64,000 nucleotides of DNA from CAZFER01 sp964517495. GTDB taxonomy: Bacteria > Hinthialibacterota > Hinthialibacteria > Hinthialibacterales > Hinthialibacteraceae. The DNA lies in assembly GCA_964517495.1 (NCBI GenBank), contig CAZFER010000018.1, positions 24,593 to 88,592 on the forward strand. The letters run 5' to 3'. The notes under the pieces were generated by a model, which saw only the letters and a program-made list of their open reading frames with translations, had not been told where the DNA came from and searched no databases. Position 1 is the first letter of the stretch. Each line of letters begins with the position of its first letter. This document shows, piece after piece, positions 43,913-52,851 of the stretch. The translations under genes and the position numbers were made by a program.

Positions 43913-44413
43913 TCAGGCCGCTGCCAATTCATCCAACTTACGGGCAACGGCTGCACGATCGGATCGATCCAAATGATCAACAAACAATACCCCATTCAAA
44001 TGATCCATTTCATGCATGATCACCCGCGCAAAGAGACCGGAGGCCTCAAATTGAATTTCTTCACCGCTATACGGGTTGTTGGCTTTGACTTTAATTCGTT
44101 CAGGCCGAATCACCTCGCCTTCCACACCCGGGATAGACAAGCAGCCTTCTTTCATAGCAAGAAAGTTGTCGCTTTTCCAGACAATTTTTGGGTTGGCCAG
44201 GGCGATTTTTTCGCCCTCTTCCAAGGTGTCGATCACGAGAAGTTTTTTCAAAATTCCCACTTGGGGAGCGGCTAATCCAATTCCGCCAGCTTTATACATC
44301 AATTCAAACATGGAATCGGCCAAATCCACAAGTTTATCGTCGAATTTTTTGATAAATCGGGTTTTTTTGCGCAAAACTTCGTCGCCGTATATTTTCAATT
44401 TCAGTTTCGGCAT
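43913..44413 (-). CDS. def: Peptide deformylase
   Basis: A protein of about 166 residues that removes the formyl group from new proteins. The three motifs of the family are all present: GGIGLAAPQVGI, EGCLSIPG and VIMHEMDHLNGVLF (HExxH metal ligands plus the cysteine in EGCLS). The start at 44413 has GGAG about 9 bases upstream and gives the canonical MPKLKLKIYGDEVLRKK. Earlier starts would add an unrelated leader. First gene of the def-fmt-membrane protein unit. Confidence 0.95.
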   Translation of the reverse strand: MPKLKLKIYGDEVLRKKTRFIKKFDDKLVDLADSMFELMYKAGGIGLAAPQVGILKKLLVIDTLEEGEKIALANPKIVWKSDNFLAMKEGCLSIPGVEGEVIRPERIKVKANNPYSGEEIQFEASGLFARVIMHEMDHLNGVLFVDHLDRSDRAAVARKLDELAAA

Positions 44414-44602
44414 TCTTGAATCTCCGGGCCAAGTGAGTTTACCTGATTGATTCATTTTACTATCGCATTGGGGATGGTGCAAGCATTTTAGCCATTTGAT
44501 TTATCAGGAGAAACGTTCGTAGCCCTGGATGAATGATTCTCCCATGATATTTATATATATTAATCCAATCTTATCTCAGTTTATCAGGAAGGATTATACA
44601 TT

Positions 44603-45133
44603 TTGGAATCATTAAAAAAGACCGTGGCAGTGTATGGCAGTTCGGCCATTCAACAGGATTCTCCCTCAGCTGATCAAGCCTATCGTTTGGGACGCCTGCT
44701 AGCCGAAAGTGGTTTTATTGTATGCAATGGTGGTTATATGGGCGTGATGGAGGCATGCAGCCGGGGAGCGCAAGATGCCGGAGGTGAAGTGATTGGGGTA
44801 ACCTGCCGGATATTTACCAATCGCACACCAAATCCCTACTTGACCAAAGAGATTAAAAGTGAGGATTTGCCCGAACGGATTACCACTTTGATGCGTCTGG
44901 CAGATGCGTATGTGGTGCTCGATGGCAGTATCGGTACCCTGGCCGAACTCTTTTTGGCTTGGAACATTGTCGCTATGGGAGGAACCAATCCAATTTATGT
45001 GATAGGGGAGAAACTTAAAAAAGGGATATACGGCCTGACGGAGCATACTGAAATCGAGGAAAAGCATTTATCAAAATTACGCTTTGTCGATACCATCGAA
45101 GAAGCGGTCGATTTTTTGAAGAGAGAGTTATAG
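44603..45133 (+). CDS. LOG/TIGR00730-like Rossmann protein
   Basis: A 176-residue protein of the lysine decarboxylase-like/LOG (SLOG) fold. The typical opening is KTVAVYGSSAIQQDSP, then GFIVCNGGYMGVMEACSRGA (the GGxxGxM nucleotide loop) and LDGSIGTLAELFLAW where plant and bacterial LOG enzymes carry PGGxGTxxE. The first two positions differ (DGS), so phosphoribohydrolase activity on nucleoside monophosphates is uncertain. The start is TTG at 44603 with AAGGA upstream. Divergent from def, followed by icd. Confidence 0.8.
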   Translation: MESLKKTVAVYGSSAIQQDSPSADQAYRLGRLLAESGFIVCNGGYMGVMEACSRGAQDAGGEVIGVTCRIFTNRTPNPYLTKEIKSEDLPERITTLMRLADAYVVLDGSIGTLAELFLAWNIVAMGGTNPIYVIGEKLKKGIYGLTEHTEIEEKHLSKLRFVDTIEEAVDFLKREL

Positions 45134-45244
45134 TATTATTTTCCAATCACCTACAGCTAAAACCCTTTTTATGATAATTTTTATTGATTCACTTAAGCTT
45201 TTTTTGTACAACAATTCACCATGCTAAATAAAGGGGTCTCAGTT

Positions 45245-46498
45245 ATGTATCAACATATCACCGTACCGAGTGATGGACAGAAAATTACCAAGCAGGATGG
45301 GAAATTGGCCGTTTCTGACCAGCCAATTATCCCATATGTTGAAGGGGATGGCATTGGCCCGGATATTACCCGAGCCATGATGATGGTGCTCGATGGCGCC
45401 GTCCAAAAAGCCTATAACGGAAGCAAACGCATCGTTTGGATGGAAGTGTTTGCCGGGGAAAAAGCCAACCAAATCTACGGCGAATACCTCCCCCAGGAAA
45501 CCTTGGATGCGTTTGTTGACTTTCATGTCGCCATAAAAGGACCTTTGACCACACCAGTGGGCGGTGGTTTTCGATCGTTAAATGTCTCCATCCGCCAAAA
45601 GTTGGATTTATATGCTTGTGTTCGCCCGGTACGCTATTTCCAAGGCGTTCCCAGCCCGGTAAAACATCCTGAAAAATTAAATGTTGTGATCTTTCGTGAA
45701 AATTCCGAGGATGTCTACGCTGGCATCGAATGGAAACAGGGTACGCCTCAAGCCAAAAAAATCATCGATTTTATCAATGGCGAGATGGGCAAACAAATTC
45801 GTGAAGATTCCGGTATCGGGATCAAACCCATTAGTGTGTTTGGCAGTAAACGGCTGATTCGGTCGGCTATTGAGTATGCGATTTTCCATAAATTACCATC
45901 CGTCACCCTGGTGCATAAAGGCAACATCATGAAGTTCACCGAAGGCGCCTTTCGTGATTGGGGGTATGAACTGGCGCGTGAAGAATTTGGTGAACAAACA
46001 ATATCTGAAGATGCAGTCTGGGAAAAACATGATGGCAAAGTGCCGGAAGGCAAAATCCTGATTAAGGATCGTATCGCCGATTCGTGTTTCCAACAGGTCT
46101 TATTGCGCCCGGATGAATATTCGGTGATGGCGATGCCAAACCTCAACGGGGATTACCTCTCTGACGCCTGCGCAGCCCAGGTTGGTGGTTTGGGGATGGC
46201 TCCGGGAGCCAATATCGGAGATGACGCCGCCGTGTTTGAAGCCACCCACGGAACTGCCCCCAAATATGCGGGCCAGGACAAAGTCAATCCTGGATCATTG
46301 ATTCTCTCAGGCGTGATGATGCTGGATCATTTGGGTTGGAGCGAGGCCTCTCAATGTGTCATTAAAGGGATTGAAGAAACCATCAAACAGAAAAAGGTTA
46401 CCTATGACCTTGAACGCCAAATGGAAGGGGCCACCTTGTTGAAATGTTCCGAATTCGCCCAAGCCATCGTTGATAATATGGATGTGGATAACCGATAA
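45245..46498 (+). CDS. icd: NADP-dependent isocitrate dehydrogenase
   Basis: A protein of about 417 residues that oxidises isocitrate to 2-oxoglutarate in the TCA cycle. Substrate-site residues appear in RSLNVSIRQKLDLYACVRPV and ENSEDVYAGIEW. The metal/coenzyme part has LNGDYLSDACAAQVGGLG and HGTAPKYAGQDKVNPGS; the lysine-tyrosine pair in APKYAG marks NADP specificity as in the Escherichia enzyme. I place the start at 45245, after AAAGGGG, rather than 45221. Malate dehydrogenase follows after a repeat-containing gap of about 215 bases. Confidence 0.95.
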   Translation: MYQHITVPSDGQKITKQDGKLAVSDQPIIPYVEGDGIGPDITRAMMMVLDGAVQKAYNGSKRIVWMEVFAGEKANQIYGEYLPQETLDAFVDFHVAIKGPLTTPVGGGFRSLNVSIRQKLDLYACVRPVRYFQGVPSPVKHPEKLNVVIFRENSEDVYAGIEWKQGTPQAKKIIDFINGEMGKQIREDSGIGIKPISVFGSKRLIRSAIEYAIFHKLPSVTLVHKGNIMKFTEGAFRDWGYELAREEFGEQTISEDAVWEKHDGKVPEGKILIKDRIADSCFQQVLLRPDEYSVMAMPNLNGDYLSDACAAQVGGLGMAPGANIGDDAAVFEATHGTAPKYAGQDKVNPGSLILSGVMMLDHLGWSEASQCVIKGIEETIKQKKVTYDLERQMEGATLLKCSEFAQAIVDNMDVDNR

Positions 46499-46548
46499 AG
46501 GATAGGAATTCCAGAGGTTTGATAGGGTAGCTAAACAGGTATGACAAC

Positions 46549-46592
46549 CATTCCTCTCGCAAGACTGGAAGGGGCTAGGGGAGGGTTGATAA
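46549..46592 (+). repeat. Half copy of the two-hairpin C/G-rich repeat
   Basis: ATTCCTCTCGCAAGACTGG followed by AAGGGGCTAGGGGAGGGTTG matches the left half of the element at 48415-48516. The right hairpin is missing. It lies in the icd-mdh gap. Confidence 0.8.
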
Positions 46593-46712
46593 GAAAACAC
46601 ACTGCATTAGCAAAAACAAAGATATGTGGGGTGTTCCCTACACATTTTTGCGAATAACCGTATGCTCTAACATTGGGAACGCAAAAAATTATAAATCAAT
46701 GAGGAGACCATC

Positions 46713-47639
46713 ATGCAGAAGAAAATTACAGTTGTAGGCGCTGGAAATGTCGGTGCATCCTGCGCTTTATTTCTTGCTCAACAGGAACTTGGTGATGTGG
46801 TGTTAATCGATATTCTGGAAGGGGTGCCCCAGGGAAAGGCCTTGGATATCCTTCAATCCAGTTCGATTCAAAATTTTGACAGCAATGTAACCGGGACCAA
46901 TGATTATGCCGACACCGCCAATTCCGACATTGTGGTCATTACTGCGGGTTTGGCGCGTAAACCGGGGATGGACCGCTTGGATTTGCTGAAGAAAAATGCC
47001 GAGATTGTTAGCAGTATTGTGGATAATGTGGTTCAGACCTCACCGAACGCTATTATTATTATGGTGACCAACCCCATCGATGTGATGGTGTATTTGGCTT
47101 ATAAACGTTCCGGTTTTCCCAGCAATCGCGTCGTTGGCCAGGCAGGGATATTGGATAGCGCCCGGTATGCCACCTTTATTTCAATGGAACTGGGTGTCTC
47201 ACCAAAAGAAGTCAAAGCCATGATCCTGGGTGGACATGGCGACTCGATGGTTCCACTCCCCCGTTTCAGCACGGTCAGCGGCATTCCTATCACCGAGTTG
47301 ATTCCACCCAACCGTATCAAAGCCATCAGCGACCGCGCGCGGACGGGTGGTGGTGAAATTGTGAAACTTTTGGGCAGCGGTAGCGCCTATTACGCGCCTG
47401 CGGCTGCGACGGTCAAAATGGTGGAATCGATTGTGAATGACTCGAACCACGTATTGCCCTGCTCGGCGTACCTGACTGGCCAGTACGGAATTTCTGACCT
47501 ATATGTGGGTGTCCCCGTTAAATTGGGTAGCCAGGGGGTTACAGAAGTCTTCGAGGTGCAACTTGATCCGGCTGAAAAGCAAGCCCTGTTGAATTCAGCG
47601 GAAATCTATAAAAAGAGCATTGCCGAATTGAACCTGTAG
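46713..47639 (+). CDS. mdh: Malate dehydrogenase
   Basis: A 308-residue NAD-dependent malate dehydrogenase of the lactate-dehydrogenase-like type. Visible are the nucleotide loop VVGAGNVGASCALF, the NAD-type aspartate in VVLIDILEG, the substrate loop LARKPGMDRLDLL (arginines that choose malate), VTNPIDVMVYLA and the catalytic histidine in GGHGDSMVPLPR. Length and motifs are standard. It is preceded by AGGAG at a good distance and followed by a terminator. It completes a TCA-cycle pair with icd. Confidence 0.95.
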   Translation: MQKKITVVGAGNVGASCALFLAQQELGDVVLIDILEGVPQGKALDILQSSSIQNFDSNVTGTNDYADTANSDIVVITAGLARKPGMDRLDLLKKNAEIVSSIVDNVVQTSPNAIIIMVTNPIDVMVYLAYKRSGFPSNRVVGQAGILDSARYATFISMELGVSPKEVKAMILGGHGDSMVPLPRFSTVSGIPITELIPPNRIKAISDRARTGGGEIVKLLGSGSAYYAPAAATVKMVESIVNDSNHVLPCSAYLTGQYGISDLYVGVPVKLGSQGVTEVFEVQLDPAEKQALLNSAEIYKKSIAELNL

Positions 47640-47668
47640 TTCATCGGTACAAGAAGGGTTACAATGAT

Positions 47669-47706
47669 GCCGTGTCTGAGCATACATTTCAGGCACGGCT
47701 GTTTGT
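47669..47706 (+). terminator. Terminator after mdh
   Basis: GCCGTGTCTGA (47669-47679) pairs with TTCAGGCACGGC (ending 47699), an 11-bp stem with one G-T pair, followed by TGTTTGTTGT. Confidence 0.85.
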
Positions 47707-47755
47707 TGTATAATGCCTCGTTTGCGTGTCAATAAAACCGGATCGGAGAAGACGG

Positions 47756-48406
47756 ATGCAGATTAAGTATTTAGGCCATTCAACGTTCTTTATCAAATCG
47801 GATGAAAATGTTTCTGTCTTGACTGATCCCTACAAACCCGGGGCCTATGGTGGAGCGCTAACCTATGGACCCATTACCGATTTGGCCGATCTGGTCGTTT
47901 TAAGCCATGACCATGAAGATCATGCTGATATCAAGGGCTTACCCAATCAACCGCCCTCGGTGCGAGCAGCCTGCCGGGTGAGGGGCCTTGAGTTTGATAT
48001 GGTCGATACGTTTCATGATAACGAACAGGGCGCCAAACGCGGGCCGAACCGGGTAATTTGTTTTGAAATGGATGAAATACGGGTTTGCCATTTGGGTGAT
48101 TTGGGCCATATTCTTTCGGATGAACAGGTGCAGGAAATCGGCAATGTGGATGTGTTATTAATCCCGGTCGGCGGTACCTTTACCATCGGGCCGGATGAAG
48201 CCACCGATGTGGTGGAACAACTCAAACCCAATATTGTCATCCCCATGCATTACAAAACCGATAAATGCGCATTCCCCATAGAGCCGATTGATTCGTTTTT
48301 AAAGGATAAACAGCACATTCGCCGCGCCACGGGGAGTGAGGTGATTATCAATAAACCCGATTTGCCGGATCAATGCACCATATTATATTTACCACCTGGG
48401 AATTGA
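47756..48406 (+). CDS. UlaG-like metallo-beta-lactamase-fold hydrolase
   Basis: A protein of about 216 residues. The metallo-beta-lactamase fold is indicated by the opening IKYLGHSTFFIKS, the metal-binding LSHDHEDHADIKG (HxHxDH) and the later VCHLGDLGH and IVIPMHYKT. The group is the UPF0173/UlaG-like branch, which hydrolyses lactones or phosphodiesters. The substrate is unknown. The start at 47756 has GGAG upstream, and an in-frame ATG-like start at 47726 would add only a basic leader. It lies between the mdh terminator and the repeat at 48415. Confidence 0.85.
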   Translation: MQIKYLGHSTFFIKSDENVSVLTDPYKPGAYGGALTYGPITDLADLVVLSHDHEDHADIKGLPNQPPSVRAACRVRGLEFDMVDTFHDNEQGAKRGPNRVICFEMDEIRVCHLGDLGHILSDEQVQEIGNVDVLLIPVGGTFTIGPDEATDVVEQLKPNIVIPMHYKTDKCAFPIEPIDSFLKDKQHIRRATGSEVIINKPDLPDQCTILYLPPGN

Positions 48407-48414
48407 AAATATAA

Positions 48415-48516
48415 ATTCCTCTCCCAATATTGGGAGGGGCTAGGGGAGGGTTGGAGGATTGGAGTACAATCTCTTAACCCCCTCCTAACCTCCCCCATTG
48501 CATTGGGGGAGGAATG
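48415..48516 (+). repeat. Two-hairpin C/G-rich intergenic repeat, complete copy
   Basis: Left hairpin CTCCCAATATTGGGAG with CTAGGGGAGGGTTG, a spacer, then CCCCCTCCTAACC and right hairpin TCCCCCATTGCATTGGGGGA. It is the reverse complement of the copy at 14984-15088. It fills most of the gap before the PII gene. Confidence 0.88.
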
Positions 48517-48607
48517 GTAAAGCCAAAGGAATTAAGACAATTTTAAGTTAGAGAATCGAGCGTATTTAATTTGTTTATACGACATAAGAATAAACGGATA
48601 ATAAACC

Positions 48608-48946
48608 ATGAAAAAAATTGAAGCCATCATAAAACCCTTTAAATTGGATGAAGTGAAAGACGCCCTCAACGATATCGGTATTGTGGGCATGACCATCTCA
48701 GAAGTACGGGGCTTTGGCCGTCAGAAAGGGCATAAAGAACTGTTTCGGGGCAGCGAATATGTGGTTGACCTGCTGCCCAAAGTGAAGATCGAAGTGGTGG
48801 TCAAAGAAGAGATCGCCAAGCAGGTGGTGGAAACCATCATGGCCTCCGCCCGCACCGGCAACATCGGCGATGGTAAAATCTTCGTCTCCACCCTGGATGA
48901 AACCTACCGCATCCGAACCGGCGAGGAAGGCGAAAACGCGCTGTAA
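48608..48946 (+). CDS. PII nitrogen regulatory protein
   Basis: A 112-residue PII signal protein. The T-loop tyrosine used for uridylylation is present (Y51 in FRGSEYVVDLLPK) and the B- and C-loop regions (SARTGNIGDGKIFV, TYRIRTGEEGE) are intact. It senses ATP/ADP and 2-oxoglutarate and controls nitrogen enzymes and AmtB. No amtB, glnA or glnD gene is adjacent, so GlnB and GlnK cannot be told apart. Codon use here is GC-richer than the neighbours upstream. Confidence 0.93.
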   Translation: MKKIEAIIKPFKLDEVKDALNDIGIVGMTISEVRGFGRQKGHKELFRGSEYVVDLLPKVKIEVVVKEEIAKQVVETIMASARTGNIGDGKIFVSTLDETYRIRTGEEGENAL

Positions 48947-49058
48947 ACAGCTTATCAAAAGCCATATGTATTCCTTTGTAGTGCAGGCTTCCAGCGTTTT
49001 GGCAATGTGAACCTGGCCTTGCGAGTGGATGTTCTATAAGATTTAAAAAAGTTCCACG

Positions 49059-49928
49059 TCACCCCTTATGCTTCCAATCCTGGGCTTGCTGTAGGAATTG
49101 GCGGAGGCCTTCCTCGTTGCGGGTTTGGAGGAGGGTTTGGAGGTGGGTTAATGTTGTTTGCAGGGATTGGAGGGAATCGAGTAGGGGGGTTTTGTTTTCC
49201 AGGCAGATGTCGAGCCACATGGCGGGGTCGCCGGCGGCGACGCGGGTGGTGTCGCGGAAGCCGCTGCCCAGGACGGGTTTGATCTCATCGCCGATATTTT
49301 TTACTACATGGCACAAGGCCACCGCGGCCATGTGGGGGAGGTGGCTGGAATGGGCGAGCAGGCGGTCGTGTTCTTCGGGCGTCATGTGAACGACCTTCAT
49401 GCCAATGGAACACCAGAAAGACTCGATGGCATGGACCGCATGAGGAGGGCTTTTGGAGGTTGGGGTTACGACGCAGGTCTTTTTGTGGAACAACGTGGGC
49501 TGGGCGGCGGTGACGCCGGTTTTGTGGGAACCGGCGATGGGGTGAGAGCCGATGAAGTGGATTTTGCCCTCGCCGATGGCTTCGCATTGTTCGACCACTG
49601 TCGCTTTGGTGCTGCCCACGTCGGTTACCAGCGCGCCCTCTTTCAATGCGGGCAGGGAGCGTTCCAAGTGCCCGGGCACCAGGCGCACCGGGGTACAGAT
49701 CACCAGTAAATCGAGCGGGGGATTGATGGCCTGTGGTTCGCAGGCGTAGGAGTCGATCGCTTTGATCTCGACGGCGGTTTGCAGGCGTTCGGCAGACCGG
49801 CCGATACCGATGATTTCAATATCATTCGTATGCTGTTTGAGGGACATGCCCAGCGAGCCACCCAGCAGGCCGACGCCAAATATTCCAACCCGGTTAAATT
49901 CCATTTCCACTAATTCAAATTCGGACAT
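49059..49928 (-). CDS. tyrA: Prephenate dehydrogenase
   Basis: A 289-residue enzyme that oxidises prephenate to 4-hydroxyphenylpyruvate in tyrosine synthesis. Signatures are the NAD loop GIFGVGLLGGSLGMSL, VTDVGSTKATVV, the active-site HFIGSHPIAGSHKTGV (key histidine) and a helical C-terminal dimerisation domain (HLPHMAAVALCHVV, GSGFRDTTRVAAGDP). It has no ACT domain or chorismate mutase fusion. The gene begins directly at the secA stop, with AAGGAGG lying inside the secA 3' end. It is GC-rich, like secA. Confidence 0.92.
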   Translation of the reverse strand: MSEFELVEMEFNRVGIFGVGLLGGSLGMSLKQHTNDIEIIGIGRSAERLQTAVEIKAIDSYACEPQAINPPLDLLVICTPVRLVPGHLERSLPALKEGALVTDVGSTKATVVEQCEAIGEGKIHFIGSHPIAGSHKTGVTAAQPTLFHKKTCVVTPTSKSPPHAVHAIESFWCSIGMKVVHMTPEEHDRLLAHSSHLPHMAAVALCHVVKNIGDEIKPVLGSGFRDTTRVAAGDPAMWLDICLENKTPLLDSLQSLQTTLTHLQTLLQTRNEEGLRQFLQQAQDWKHKG

Positions 49929-52505
49929 TTAGGCAGCGCCGACGCCCTCCTTTTTCATACAGCATTTTTTGTATTTTTTACCGCTGCCACAGGGGCATGG
50001 GTCGTTGCGTCCCACTTTTTTGCCACGCACGTTCCTGACGGTGCGCCCGCCTCCTGAGCGTCCCGAACCGTTGCCACCTTTGTTGGTAGCCATGGGCTGC
50101 TGCTGGGGCTGAAGGCGTTCACGGGCATCCTCCTGCGAGACTTCGACGTGGAAGAAACTGGAGACGCATTGCTGCTGAATCCCGGCGTACATCTCTTCGA
50201 AGAGGTGATAGCCTTCTTTCTGGTATTCCTGCAGGGGATCCTTTTGGCCATAGGCGCGCAGGCCAACTGATTCCTTGAGGTGGTCCATGGTGAGGAGGTG
50301 TTCTTTCCACCTGGCGTCGATGGTGCGCAGCATGATGATCGACATCAGCCAGGAGGCGAATTCATCTCCAAATTTCTTCTTGCGCTGCTCAAGTTTTTCT
50401 TTGACATGATCTTTGATTTTTTCCTGGATTTCCTCCAGTTTCATCCCGGAATCGATGCCGATCCATTTGCAGACATCCTCACCAAATGGAATGATGATGC
50501 CAAAGAAATTACGCATGTGGTTTTTCAAGTTGTTGATTTCCCAGATATCCTTATCACGGGGATCGGGGATGGTGACATCGATGATGTAATCGATGACATC
50601 AAGACACATTTCCTTGAAGTATTCTTCGGCTTTTTCACCATGCAGCAGATCCTGACGGATGGCGTAAATGGTTTCGCGCTGTTTGTTCATCACATCGTCG
50701 TATTTGAGGATGTGTTTACGAATGTCAAAGTGGTGGGCTTCCACGCGTTTTTGGGCATTTTCGATGGCTTTGGTTACCATACCGTGCTGCAGCACTTCGC
50801 CGTCGGCCATGCCGAAGCGGTCAGCGAGGGATTTGATTTTTTCCCCGCCGAAGATGCGCATCAGATCATCCTCAAGCGAGAGGAAGAAGCGGGATGAGCC
50901 CGGATCACCCTGGCGTCCGGAGCGGCCACGCAGCTGGTTATCGATGCGGCGGCTTTCGTGGCGTTCAGTGCCGAGGATATGCAAACCGTCTAAATCCGCG
51001 ATGCCTTCGCCCAGTTTGATGTCCGTTCCACGCCCGGCCATGTTAGTGGCGATGGTCACCGCGCCTTTTTGCCCGGCCTCGGCGACGATTTCCGCCTCTT
51101 TTTCGTGGTGTTTGGCGTTTAACACATGGTGTTTTATGCCTTGTTTTTTAAGCATGGACGACAGTTTCTCTGATTTCTCAATGGAAACCGTTCCCACCAG
51201 GATGGGGCGTCCGAGCTCGTTCAGTTCCTTTATTTCATCAACGATGGCGTTGAATTTTTCTTTTTCGGTGCGATAGACCATGTCGGAGTAGCTAATGCGT
51301 TTGAGGGGTTGGTTGGTGGGAATGACGACCACTTCGAGTTTATAGATTTCCATAAACTCTTGCGCTTCCGTGTCAGCAGTACCGGTCATGCCAGCCAGTA
51401 CTTCGTAAAGGCGGAAGTAGTTCTGAAAGGTAATGGTGGCGAGGGTTTGGTTTTCGCGTTGGATTTTTAGCCCTTCTTTGGCTTCCAGCGCCTGGTGAAG
51501 GCCGTCGCTGTAGCGGCGCCCGGGCATTTTGCGTCCGGTGAATTCATCGACGATAACCACTTCGCCGTTTTCGACCATATAGCGGTCATCGCGTTGAAAG
51601 AGGTAATGGGCTTTTAACGCTTGCTGAACATGGTGGACCAGATCAATGTGCTGCTCATCGTACATGTTAACGTTGAGCAGGTTTTGGATTTTTTCACTGC
51701 CTGCTTCGGTCAGCATGACGGTCTGGTCTTTTTCGTCGAGGGTAAAGTCATCGTCTTGAATCAGTTTGCGCACCACGCGATCGACCACATAATATTTATC
51801 GGTAGAGGCTTCCGCTGGACCGGAGATGATCAGCGGCGTTCGTGCTTCATCGATGAGGATGCTGTCGACTTCGTCGACGATGGCATAATAGAGGGGCCTT
51901 TGCACGCAATATTCCTTGGCGATGGCCATGTTATCGCGCAGATAATCGAAGCCGAATTCGTTGTTGGTTCCGTAAGTGATATCGCAAGCGTAGGCTTTTT
52001 GGCGCTCATCCGGTTCCATGTCATGTTGAATGGCCCCCACGGTCAGGCCCAAAAATTCGAAGATAGGGCCCATCCAGTCACGGTCACGTTTAGCCAGATA
52101 GTCATTGACGGTGACGATATGCACGCCTTTGCCAGTCAGGCCGCGCAAGTAAGCGGGCAGGGTGGCGACCAGAGTTTTTCCTTCACCAGTGGCCATTTCC
52201 GCAATTTTCCCCTCGAGCAACACCTGGCCACCGATGAGCTGAACATCAAAGTGGCGCAATCCCACAGTGCGCCAGGCGGCCTCGCGCACCACCGCGAAGG
52301 CTTCGGGGACCAAATTCATAAGGTCTTCGCCGTCGTTTAAGCGCTGGCGGAATATATCGGTTTGTTGACGCAGTTCGGCATCTGAGAGCCCTTTGGCCCA
52401 TTCTTCCTGCTCATTTACGGCCTCAACCAGTGGGGCATAGCGTTTCATATCCCGGTTTTGTTTGGTGCCGAAGAGTGAACGTAATACAGTTTGAACGATC
52501 GACAT
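49929..52505 (-). CDS. secA: SecA preprotein translocase ATPase
   Basis: An 858-residue SecA that drives proteins through the SecYEG channel. The ATP site is MATGEGKTLVA (residues 104-114), the DEVD box is in YAIVDEVDSILIDEARTP (near 205), and the preprotein cross-linking and helicase-2 regions (GRGTDIKLGEG, RRIDNQLRGRSGRQGDPG) follow. The C-terminus ends with a zinc-binding SEC-C motif (RNDPCPCGSGKKYKKCC). The length is normal. It is in one unit with tyrA. The region is visibly GC-richer than most of the window. Confidence 0.97.
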   Translation of the reverse strand: MSIVQTVLRSLFGTKQNRDMKRYAPLVEAVNEQEEWAKGLSDAELRQQTDIFRQRLNDGEDLMNLVPEAFAVVREAAWRTVGLRHFDVQLIGGQVLLEGKIAEMATGEGKTLVATLPAYLRGLTGKGVHIVTVNDYLAKRDRDWMGPIFEFLGLTVGAIQHDMEPDERQKAYACDITYGTNNEFGFDYLRDNMAIAKEYCVQRPLYYAIVDEVDSILIDEARTPLIISGPAEASTDKYYVVDRVVRKLIQDDDFTLDEKDQTVMLTEAGSEKIQNLLNVNMYDEQHIDLVHHVQQALKAHYLFQRDDRYMVENGEVVIVDEFTGRKMPGRRYSDGLHQALEAKEGLKIQRENQTLATITFQNYFRLYEVLAGMTGTADTEAQEFMEIYKLEVVVIPTNQPLKRISYSDMVYRTEKEKFNAIVDEIKELNELGRPILVGTVSIEKSEKLSSMLKKQGIKHHVLNAKHHEKEAEIVAEAGQKGAVTIATNMAGRGTDIKLGEGIADLDGLHILGTERHESRRIDNQLRGRSGRQGDPGSSRFFLSLEDDLMRIFGGEKIKSLADRFGMADGEVLQHGMVTKAIENAQKRVEAHHFDIRKHILKYDDVMNKQRETIYAIRQDLLHGEKAEEYFKEMCLDVIDYIIDVTIPDPRDKDIWEINNLKNHMRNFFGIIIPFGEDVCKWIGIDSGMKLEEIQEKIKDHVKEKLEQRKKKFGDEFASWLMSIIMLRTIDARWKEHLLTMDHLKESVGLRAYGQKDPLQEYQKEGYHLFEEMYAGIQQQCVSSFFHVEVSQEDARERLQPQQQPMATNKGGNGSGRSGGGRTVRNVRGKKVGRNDPCPCGSGKKYKKCCMKKEGVGAA

Positions 52506-52851
52506 GATCTCTATCCTAAGTAATCCTAATTGTTTAGATTATGTTCTACCCCAAGGGGGTACTATACGTCAACCAGGAGCAATTTACCTGGAGAATGATC
52601 CTTTTTTTTTAATTAAACCATTAAATCAGTATAGCATAAGAAGCGCAGGATGTAGATAATTAGGTTAGATTGTTCCTACTGTAAGGGGCAATCCTGGTTA
52701 AAGGGATAGACACACAAGTCTACCCCTTTACTACGGTGTAAAATCCTTCCCTCTCTTTCATATAGACACTAAAGTGAAGACGGGGCACAATAGGTGCGTT
52801 AGTATTAGAAATAACGAACAGTACTGATCTAGAGTATCGGGATGGGGGACT
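52506..52851. other. Divergent promoter region of secA and trkH, with hairpin repeat
   Basis: 346 bases separate secA (-) from trkH (+). At 52700-52729 AAAGGGATAGAC, loop ACACAA, GTCTACCCCTTT form a hairpin with one mismatch; GTAAGGGGCAATCC just before it resembles the intergenic hairpin family found at 61088-61143. Near 52600 lies a long T run followed by an AT-rich stretch. The promoters of both genes must be here, but I could not fix -10/-35 boxes. Confidence 0.55.

Noticed and set aside
51621..52340. Long open frame on the plus strand opposite secA
   Set aside because: It mirrors the secA codon pattern, has no ribosome site and a low-complexity His/Asp-rich translation typical of antisense frames.
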